NCBI GenBank assembly: GCA_003615045.1
Contig: ML014312.1
Location: 1-32,086, forward strand
Direction: 5' to 3'
DNA: 32,086 bases
Source of the DNA: Caulochytrium protostelioides
Lineage: Eukaryota; Chytridiomycota; Caulochytriomycetes; Caulochytriales; Caulochytriaceae
Below, one piece after another: positions 26,134 to 32,086 of the stretch (the first letter of the stretch is position 1; every line of letters starts with the position of its first letter). Below the pieces are notes generated by a model that did no database searches, was not told where the DNA came from, and saw only the letters and a program-made list of their open reading frames with translations. The position numbers and the translations under genes are program-made.

Positions 26134-27745
26134 ATGGCCGCCGACTATCGGTCCTCCTCGCAGTGGTACAGTGCCCTTCGGTATGCGCGATGGCGATGAT
26201 CCCCCGATCCGTGTCCCTCACGTCCTCCTGTGCTGGGGTTTTGTTGTTCTTTGATCGCTCGGCGCGATGCCGCCCGATGCCTGCCGATGATGCGGTAGCC
26301 TGGACTGGCGGCTGACGCGGTCCGCACTGCGCGAGGCGCGCATGCCAGACCTCGTGCGGCTGCAGCTCGAGCCGTGCGACCTGATGCTCGTGGACCAGCA
26401 CTATGCGCACATGGCCCAGAAACTCGGCCGCAAGCTCAAGCTCTGGCAGCAGGTCGTCGCGACGGCGCTCGTCTACTTCAAGCGCCACGTCTACAAGAAC
26501 GGGTATGCGGGCCAGGACCTGGCGCTGGTGCTGAGCGCGTGCCTGCTGCTCGCGTGCAAGGTCGAGGAGTGCTCCATCCATCTCGTCGCCGTCATCCACG
26601 AGATGCGCGCGCTGCTCGGCGGCGCCGCCGCGTTCCCCTATACGGCGCCGCACCTCGTCGATGTCGAGTTCTACATCATGGAGGACATGGGCTGCGCCCT
26701 GATCGTCTTCCATCCGTACCGCCCGCTGACGGCCTTCCTCCGCGCGCTGAAGCCCCCGAAGGCCATCGAGCAGCTCGCGTGGTACCTCGTCAACGACACC
26801 TACAAGACCGACGTCTTCTTCCTCTACCCACCCCACCAGATCGCCCTCGCGTGCCTCTGTCTGGCCCACTTCACCTACGAAGACCCGGCGGCGCTCATGC
26901 CCGTCACGCCGGTCACGGCCACCCCGGCGGCGCCCGCCGCCGCCGCCGCCGCCACGCCGACGGCGCCCGCCGCCGCCACCGACACCCTCTCGGGCGCTAC
27001 CGCCGCCACCGACACCATCACAATCGATTCCGCCGACGCCGAGGACGCCGTCGGCCCGGTTGATGCCGCGATGGCCGACGCTGCGCGCGATGCCGTCCCC
27101 ATCGATGTCGATGCCGATGCCGATGCCGACGCCGACGCCGATGCCGACGCGGAGGTCGAGGCCGGCGCGACCACCGCGGCGCCCTCCCTGCTGGCCTCAG
27201 GAGCCACCACGCCCGGCGGCGCGCGCGCCGCCCCGTCCGGCCCGTCCGGCCCATCGGCGCCGGTGGCCCCGACGCCGGCCACGGCGCTCGAGACGGTCGA
27301 CGCCGCGTCGGCGCCCCCCTCGGCGCGCGCGACCCCCGCCGCCGACCCGGTCGCGCGGCCCTCCGGCACGGCCGGATGGACGGCGTCGCTCGCGTTGAGT
27401 GGTCGGCTGGGGCGCGACGGCGCCGCGGAGCCGCGCGCGCCGTCGCCGCCGCTCCCGCCGCCGCCGCCGCCGCACGTCGGCGCCTTCCGCGAGTGGCTCG
27501 CGCGCCTCCGCGGCGCGGCCGACGTCTCGCAGGTGCCGTGCATCGTGCAGGACCTGATCAATATGTACACCGTGTGGGAGCGCTACACGCCGAGCGGCGT
27601 CGCGCCGCTGCTGCAGCGGCTGCAGCGGCACGAGGCCGAGGTCCCGGCGCGCGCGGGCGCGGCTGCAGGCACGAGCGCGACGGGCGACCCGGCCGCCGCG
27701 GTCCGGCCGCCGCCGGCGCCGTCGGCGCCCGTTTCGGCCCGCTGA
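26134..27745 (+). CDS. CCNC: Cyclin C, Mediator CDK8-module cyclin; join(26134..26165,26299..27745)
   Basis: Cyclin C (yeast Ssn8/Srb11) activates Cdk8 in the Mediator kinase module. The frame opening at 26342 lacks the family N-terminus. A 32-nt first exon at 26134 (MAADYRSSSQ plus two bases) joined to 26299 restores it: the junction reads SSSQCLDWRLTR, with the same spacing as yeast STQRHHWQYTK and human SSHYLQWILDK. The start has a strong context (gccATGg). The product is 492 aa; human has 283. Cyclin-box landmarks: LGRKLKLWQQVVATALVYFK, ACLLLACKVEE, EFYIMEDMGCALIVFHPYRPL and LVNDTYKTDVFFLYPPHQIALACL. About 195 low-complexity residues (about 208-403, rich in Ala, Asp and Pro) then interrupt the second cyclin fold before FREWLARL and INMYTVWERY, which match human RQWFAEL and LKLYEQW. 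It converges with BRF1, 164 bp away. Confidence 0.9.
26166..26298 (+). other. Spliceosomal intron of cyclin C (133 nt)
   Basis: Donor GTACAG at 26166, acceptor GGTAG ending at 26298, with a T-rich stretch (TTTTGTTGTTCTTTG) about 60 nt before the acceptor. A second donor, GTATGC, at 26181 is closer to the fungal consensus. It keeps the frame and would add five residues. The first donor gives gap-free agreement with cyclin C N-termini. Confidence 0.75.
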
Positions 27746-27909
27746 TCGGCAGGTGCGGCCGCGCGGGACCCGTCCAGCCAGTTCTCGATGATAAGTTAAG
27801 GCAGCTGTATAAACAAGTATTAAAAAAAGCGGCGGCGCGGCGCGCGGACGGCGCAGACGCGGCCCCACGGAGGCCCCGTGAACGTCTCCGCTTCGTAGGC
27901 GTTTCTTTT

Positions 27910-29766
27910 TTACATGACGCGGTCGGACTCGTCGAAAAGATCGTTGAGGACCTGGTAGTTGATTTTCTTGCTGAGCGCGGGTTTGGCCACTTGGAACATC
28001 TTTTGCACCGAGGCGATGGGGCTCGATTCCGCTTCGAACTTGACGGACTCGCGCTTGCGCTTCTTCGCCGCGGCGGCGGCGGCGCCGCCGGGGGTTTTAA
28101 GGATACCGGTCTCGCGCTTCAGGGCCTGCGAGGCCTCCCAGTCTTGGTACTCGGCGCTCCAGATCGCTTCCTTGAACTGCGCCTCGTCGGGCGTCAGCAG
28201 CGCCGCAGCGACCTCGTCGTCCTCGTCGAGGTAGCTCAGATCCATCTCGGCCTCGTCGGCGGCAAGCTCGACCCGCATCTCGTCCAGCACGGCGTGCATG
28301 TCTTCGGAGTCCGCGATCTGCTGGATCTCCGCGATCATCTCCTGCATCTGCTGCTCGTCCTCGGGGTCGTAGGTCTCGTCGTAGGCGCCGTACGTGCCCG
28401 CGACGTCCGAGATGGACCCCGCGCCCGCCGACAGCCCGTACGCCGCATACTGCTCCAGGTCGTCCTCGGCGCGCTCGATAAACGACTCGTCCTGCGTCGG
28501 GTCATACGGCACGACCGTCTCGTCCGGATGCGGAGGCACGTCGCCGCCGCCGTCGCCGTCACCGTCGCCGTCGTCAGCCGCTGGCCGCGGTAGCGGCGGC
28601 TGGCTCGGGGTATACGTGGTCGATGCCTGGGTGGCTTGGGTGGCTTGGGTCGGTAGCGCAGCATCGGTCGCGCCGCCTGGCGCCGGCGGGACCGAGGACG
28701 GCACGAGCGCAGCCGTGAGCCGTGCGGCTTCCTCGGGGTCCTGCTCGAACTGGGCAATCATGGCCGGGATGGCGGCGTCGAGGTGCTTCTCGCGCTCCAG
28801 ACGCGCGCGCTGCTGCGCGAGGTAGCGCTTCACGTAGGGGTTGGCCGGATTCATGGCGGTCATGGCGGCCGAGCGGGCAAAGGCGGGCGGGTCGGCGTCG
28901 TGCTCGAGGGAGATGGTCTGGAAGTCCTGGACCGAGAGCTGCCCCGAGGCGGTGGCTTTGAACTCTTGGAGGCGCCGCCGCAGCGTGGTCTCGCAGATCT
29001 TGACGACCATCGCCAGCTCGCGGAACGCTCGGCGGTGGCCGTGCATGCGGCCGGCGATGAAGAGGCACGCGGCGCAGATGCCCGCGGGCCGCCGGCCGAC
29101 CTGGATCCAGTCGCGCTGCATGCGCTTCACGAGCCGCTCGGCGTCACGGATCACGGCCGGCGTGTCGTCCTCAAAGTCCAGCCGCGCCGCGAAGCGCGCA
29201 AGGTACAGCGCGGGGTCGACCAGCGGGACCTCCGTCTGCGGGATGTGCAGCGTCTGTAGCAGCCGCAGGAACGTGGCGCCGAGCTGGTAGACGTTCGTGT
29301 TGAGGTAGTCGGCAAAGTCGATGAGGAAGTGCGACGTGTTCTCCTGGCGGCACACCAGATACAGGCATGCGGCGACGACGTTGTTGCCCTTGCGGCCCTT
29401 CGTGAAGTTGTAGTCGACCGCGAGCTTGAAGTAGCCCTGAGCGTTCTCGATGTGGCGGTCCGACATCTTCATGGCGCCGCCCAGGTGCTGAATGCGGCGC
29501 TGCCCGTTGGCGAGGGTCTGCTCGCGCGAGTCCCGCGAGTTCTGGTGGACCGCGCCGAAGGTCGACCGGTTGGTGGCGCGCGCCTGGCCCGCGCGCACAC
29601 GGAACCCATCCGCCGTCGTGGCGCCATTGCTCTGCTCCGTAAACGTGACCTCCGCCACAATCGCATTCTCCTCCGCGACCGTTCCGCAGTTCGTGCAGAC
29701 CAAGTGGCCCAGCGAGTCGTCGCGCTCGGACTCGTTATGGCCGCAGCTGCGACACTTGAACGCCAT
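27910..29766 (-). CDS. BRF1: TFIIIB subunit Brf1 (TFIIB-related factor)
   Basis: Brf1 with TBP and Bdp1 forms TFIIIB, which recruits RNA polymerase III to tRNA, 5S and U6 genes. It is 618 aa; yeast Brf1 has 596. The N-terminal zinc ribbon has C5, C8, C24 and C27 (KCRSCGH, CTNCGT). Two cyclin folds follow: about 85-170 (GRKGNNVVAACLYLVCRQE) and about 180-270 (GRRPAGICAACLFIAGRMH). The linker, about 300-500, is low-complexity. The Brf1-specific region near 507-555 (SYLDEDDEV, EAQFKEAIWSAEYQDWE) resembles the TBP/Bdp1-anchoring segment of Brf1 and is absent from TFIIB. A basic KKRKRE cluster and INYQVLNDLFDE end the protein. No intron is needed. Its upstream side faces the U6-like gene and the tRNA gene, both Pol III targets; this proximity may be chance. 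Confidence 0.95.
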   Translation of the reverse strand: MAFKCRSCGHNESERDDSLGHLVCTNCGTVAEENAIVAEVTFTEQSNGATTADGFRVRAGQARATNRSTFGAVHQNSRDSREQTLANGQRRIQHLGGAMKMSDRHIENAQGYFKLAVDYNFTKGRKGNNVVAACLYLVCRQENTSHFLIDFADYLNTNVYQLGATFLRLLQTLHIPQTEVPLVDPALYLARFAARLDFEDDTPAVIRDAERLVKRMQRDWIQVGRRPAGICAACLFIAGRMHGHRRAFRELAMVVKICETTLRRRLQEFKATASGQLSVQDFQTISLEHDADPPAFARSAAMTAMNPANPYVKRYLAQQRARLEREKHLDAAIPAMIAQFEQDPEEAARLTAALVPSSVPPAPGGATDAALPTQATQATQASTTYTPSQPPLPRPAADDGDGDGDGGGDVPPHPDETVVPYDPTQDESFIERAEDDLEQYAAYGLSAGAGSISDVAGTYGAYDETYDPEDEQQMQEMIAEIQQIADSEDMHAVLDEMRVELAADEAEMDLSYLDEDDEVAAALLTPDEAQFKEAIWSAEYQDWEASQALKRETGILKTPGGAAAAAAKKRKRESVKFEAESSPIASVQKMFQVAKPALSKKINYQVLNDLFDESDRVM

Positions 29767-30573
29767 CCTGCGCGCACGCTAACGACAGACGCTAACGTCA
29801 CGGTCCCCGGACGATACGAGCGAACGGGCGCGACCCGACACCGCCACGCGTGGGGTGCCGCCAAGACGCGCTGGCGGAGGACGCCGGACCAGGGATGCCG
29901 AATCAACGCAGGGCGCGGCGGCGTGGCGACGATCGGTCTGCCGCGCGTCGGAGTTTCGGGTCGGACGCCAGGACCACGGCGGCCGTGGGTCGACGGGCCC
30001 GACTCCGCACGCGCGCGCGGCCCGGGGGAGATCGAATGAAGGACGTGTGCGGTCCAGCGAGCGGCCGCTTGATCAGCACGCAGCGACGAGGTGATCCCAG
30101 GGCGAGGGACGGGAGGCGCAGCGGTGCGGACGGCGGCAGCACGCTATCGGGCAGCGAGCGCCTGCGAGGCCCATGCGTCCATCGAGAGGTCCCGAAGCCA
30201 ACGGCGGGCACCGCATCCAGCGACGATCGCGGACGAGCTGCGCATCCCTCGGGAGGGGCTCTGCCGCTGCGCGGCCGCTTGAGCTGGCCGCTTATCACGC
30301 TCCCGCCATACTCGCCCCGTCCCGCGGCTGCTCGCCGCGCCGCCCACCGTCAGGGACCGGCCAAGCATCCCTGTGCCGCGTGGCGCAGAGGCCGACCCTG
30401 CAGGCACCCGGGCGTTGGTCGGCGTCCGGCAAAGCTACCGCTCCTGTGCCTTCCCCGCGGATCAGCGGAATGCCCGCCGCGGCGGAGGCTAGCACAACCC
30501 ACACCACAAGAGAAAAGCGATGAAAGGACCCCAAACAGTGCCCACAAGTGCTGCACTATTATGAATTTCATAG

Positions 30574-30581
30574 TATATAAA
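30574..30581 (+). promoter_or_regulatory. TATA box of the U6-like RNA gene
   Basis: TATATAAA lies at -31 to -24 relative to the first base of the predicted RNA (30605). This is the spacing used by TATA-containing Pol III genes such as U6. Flanking sequence is A+T-rich. Confidence 0.6.
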
Positions 30582-30604
30582 TAAAACTTGAACATTTGAC
30601 CATT

Positions 30605-30724
30605 GCCCGTCTTCGGACGTGGCATTCTATTATTGATCAAATAACAGAGAAAATCAGCGACTTCTCTTGATAAGAACGAGTTCCTGTTCTCGATGGATCC
30701 GTCACTTCGGTGACCTCAAGTTTT
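30605..30724 (+). ncRNA. Candidate U6-type spliceosomal snRNA, divergent
   Basis: U6 snRNA forms the catalytic core of the spliceosome with U2. Visible here: a 5' stem-loop (30605-30623) with a UUCG loop, seven pairs and one bulged U; the linker CUAUUAUUGAUCAAAUA, similar to U6 CUAAAAUUGGAACGAU; ACAGAGA at 30644-30650; five bases; then AGC at 30656-30658, exactly the U6 spacing. An internal stem-loop follows: UCU/AGA (30665-30667 with 30673-30675) under a UGAUA pentaloop, a C64-A76 type wobble (30664, 30676), a bulged C (30677), then five pairs (30659-30663 with 30678-30682). Segment lengths (6 + 11) equal those of U6. A 3' hairpin GUCAC-UUCG-GUGAC (30701-30714) precedes a T4 terminator. Oddities: the internal stem sequence is unlike canonical U6; its CUUGAUAAG apex resembles U6atac CUUGACAAG, and a 3' hairpin is also a U6atac trait. 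It could be a true divergent U6, a variant or a decayed copy. Confidence 0.62.
30721..30724 (+). terminator. Pol III terminator of the U6-like RNA
   Basis: TTTT begins seven bases after the 3' hairpin of the predicted RNA, which is typical of a Pol III 3' end. Confidence 0.5.
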
Positions 30725-31416
30725 GCGCGGCACATGGTAGCTCGTTGACCCAGCGACAGCGGCACGTGGACGTGAACGGGGACGTCGGCTGCACGCTGGC
30801 GGTCGAGGCGAGCTGTGCCCTGCCCTAGCATTTATCTCGAAGCCACGACGGGCGACGTTGACCAAGTATGGCCGCTGGCCCATTGACGCTATACCGTCGG
30901 TCCTGACTCTCGGGGACCTGCGGCGGATCCAACGAAGCGGCAGCGTGGCGCGCAGCGACGACTCGAGGCAGGGGACGATGCAGTGGCTATCACAGCGACG
31001 AGCACACCCACACAGCGTGACATGGAGGCGATGGTGATGAAACAAGCCGCGAGCGCGTGAACGGCCGAAGCACCGATGCACCGCCGCCACATGGCAGCAA
31101 AAAAGGAAGCCCACCGTTGCCGCCATCCACGCGACAGCCGACATGCAGCCAAAGCTGCATGAGCCGAGCCCACCGCCGGTCTCGCAGTCGTTTGGGAGGC
31201 GGCAATAAGCCTGTGCCCGAAGATCCACCAGGGCAGACGACCAAATGCGACGAGATGGCTAATGGCGGTCACGACATCGACACTACTCGGGACGCGACCC
31301 CCGCCCTTAAGCGGACTTAGCAACGCCCTGGATACATCAATGATACGCCTGGCCTACTCCCACTCGCACCGACTCGGCTCTCGCAAGGCTGAGGCAAAAC
31401 GGTGAAAACGATGTAC

Positions 31417-31420
31417 AAAA
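31417..31420 (-). terminator. Pol III terminator of tRNA-Asn
   Basis: Read on the minus strand, TTTT starts four bases after the discriminator base. A second T4 lies at 31405-31408. Confidence 0.65.
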
Positions 31421-31423
31421 GCG

Positions 31424-31510
31424 CTCCTCAGGGAAGGCTCGAACTTCCAACCTCTCGGTAACAGCTTGTGCTTAACAGCCGAACGCGCTAGCCAATTGCG
31501 CCACTGAGGG
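31424..31510 (-). tRNA. trnN(GUU): tRNA-Asn (GUU) with a 13-nt intron
   Basis: The 87-nt gene folds as a cloverleaf: acceptor CCCTCAG/CTGAGGA (six pairs, C1-A72 mismatched), D arm GCGC-AATTGGCTA-GCGC, anticodon stem TTCGG/CCGAG, anticodon GTT at 31476-31474, variable AGGTT, T arm GGAAG-TTCGAGC-CTTCC, discriminator G. The D arm and anticodon arm match eukaryotic tRNA-Asn (GCGTTCGGCTGTTA). The canonical-site intron after position 37 occupies 31472-31460; the 5' half is 38 nt and the 3' half 36 nt. The mature tRNA is 74 nt before CCA. A TATA box lies upstream and T4 terminators downstream. The C1-A72 mismatch is the only flaw. Confidence 0.93.
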
Positions 31511-31543
31511 TATTTTTGTTTTGTGTTCTGGTACATAATTCGC

Positions 31544-31551
31544 TTTATATA
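31544..31551 (-). promoter_or_regulatory. Upstream TATA box of tRNA-Asn
   Basis: On the minus strand TATATAAA lies 34-41 bases before the tRNA 5' end, where TFIIIB would bind. It sits inside an imperfect inverted repeat (CTGGTATA at 31555-31548 against TGTACCAG at 31535-31528). Confidence 0.5.
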
Positions 31552-31573
31552 CCAGCAACATTGAATGATTCTT

Positions 31574-31603
31574 TGTCGACGAGCGAGGTTGATTGCGTCG
31601 ACA
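31574..31603. repeat. 8-bp perfect inverted repeat next to the retroelement pol stop
   Basis: TGTCGACG (31574-31581) and CGTCGACA (31596-31603) are separated by 14 bp and directly abut the pol stop codon. Read in the element's direction this begins TGTCGACG. LTRs start with TG, so it may mark the 3' LTR start, preceded by the purine-rich AAAAGTGA. Confidence 0.6.
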
Positions 31604-32086
31604 TCACTTTTGGTATGCTTCCAGACGCGACAAGTGAATCTCGCGGGGGATCCGCACGCCGTTCAATTGTTCCAGTACGGCGGTGTTGTACTTGCTGAGT
31701 GCCTTGATGCGAAACGGACCCTGGAAGGATGGCATGAGTTTTGCGTGGTCGTTGACCCTAACCTTGACGAGTTGCCCTACTTGGTATGACCGCTGGCGTC
31801 GCAGCCTGACGTTGTAACGTTCTAGTTTCAGTCTGCGTTGGACGGACTCGTTACGTGAGGCCATGTCCAGCCATTTGGCTCGGCGGATGTGGGTCATGAT
31901 GTGCGCATAGAGATCGCGTTCGTCCTTGGAGACGTCAAGGATATCTGCGTGTGTGACTGGGCGCGGAATGAAGAACGGCGAGTTATGTAGGCGTCCGTAG
32001 AGTAGTTCGAACGGCGAAAATCCGGTAGATGAAGATGTCTTGGTACGGCAAGCCCAAAGCGCTGCGGGGAGGAAGGTATCCCACTC
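31604..32086 (-). mobile_element. Ty3/gypsy retrotransposon, 3' end of pol (integrase C-terminus), cut by window edge
   Basis: One uninterrupted frame of 160 codons runs from the window edge to a TGA at 31606-31604. It carries the end of the integrase core (WDTFLPAALWACRTKTSSST, then GFSPFELLYGR), the HHCC-element integrase linker with basic helices, and the GPY/F module (KLMPSFQGPFRIKAL) ending in HLSRLEAY. These are hallmarks of Ty3/gypsy (Metaviridae-type) integrase. There is no chromodomain after the GPY/F module. Base composition is clearly less G+C-rich than the host genes, as expected for a mobile element. The intact frame suggests a recent insertion. Its 3' end points at the tRNA-Asn gene in the same orientation, with only 93 bp between them, leaving little room for an LTR. 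Confidence 0.9.

Larger units (their letters stand above)
29767..31423. other. Region between BRF1 and the tRNA gene, containing a U6-like RNA gene
   Basis: 29767-30530 is the G+C-rich BRF1 upstream region, with no TATA box or gene seen. 30535-30724 is an A+T-rich island holding the TATA box and U6-like RNA described separately. 30725-31416 has intermediate base composition. It contains only unconvincing frames, including a Cys/His-rich minus-strand one (30716-31228) that resembles nothing known. Confidence 0.6.

Noticed and set aside
30716-31228. 170-codon Cys/His-rich minus-strand frame
   Set aside because: Cysteines are not in a zinc-finger spacing, and no similarity is recognised; probably chance.

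Overview
The window looks like nuclear DNA of a compact, very G+C-rich fungal-type genome (about two-thirds G+C by eye). Every recognisable protein gene is a eukaryotic housekeeping or regulatory gene. The set (Dbp10, Uba3, Luc7, Nop9, mitochondrial ATP synthase subunit d, Gid4, a WD40-type inositol 5-phosphatase, cyclin C, Brf1), the near absence of introns, the Ty3/gypsy element and the Fanzor-like relic fit an early-diverging (chytrid-type) fungus. That placement is an inference; no rRNA or other phylogenetic marker is present.

Layout. 1-675 is a broken Fanzor (eukaryotic TnpB-like) gene. Nine host genes follow, mostly on alternating strands: DBP10 (+, 1847-5251), UBA3 (-, 5518-7089), LUC7 (+, 8548-9798), NOP9 (-, 9949-12837), ATP7 (+, 14526-15053), GID4 (+, 17440-18657), a WD40/inositol 5-phosphatase (-, 19028-24244), cyclin C (+, 26134-27745, one intron, with a first exon of only 32 nt) and BRF1 (-, 27910-29766). 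Convergent 3' ends are 150-370 bp apart. Divergent 5' regions are 1.4-1.9 kb and hold nearly all the simple-sequence and tandem repeats, including an 11-bp array of 16 units between UBA3 and LUC7.

The right end is an RNA polymerase III neighbourhood. 30574-30724 carries a TATA box, a predicted RNA with U6-snRNA architecture (5' stem-loop with a UUCG loop, an ACAGAGA box, an AGC triad, and an internal stem-loop with a C.A wobble and a bulged pyrimidine) and a T4 terminator. At 31424-31510 (-) there is a tRNA-Asn(GUU) gene with a 13-nt intron, its own TATA box and a T4 terminator. From 31604 to the edge lies the 3' end of a Ty3/gypsy pol gene, stopping 93 bp upstream of that tRNA in the same orientation.

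Functional themes: ribosome biogenesis (DBP10, NOP9), ubiquitin-type modification (UBA3, GID4), splicing (LUC7 and the U6-like RNA) and transcription (cyclin C for Mediator, BRF1 for Pol III). Apart from Brf1 being a general factor for Pol III genes like its two RNA neighbours, nothing suggests co-regulation. Many proteins carry long Ala-, Asp-, Pro- or Ser-rich insertions relative to their families. The two most notable items are the divergent U6-like RNA and the Ty3/tRNA junction.
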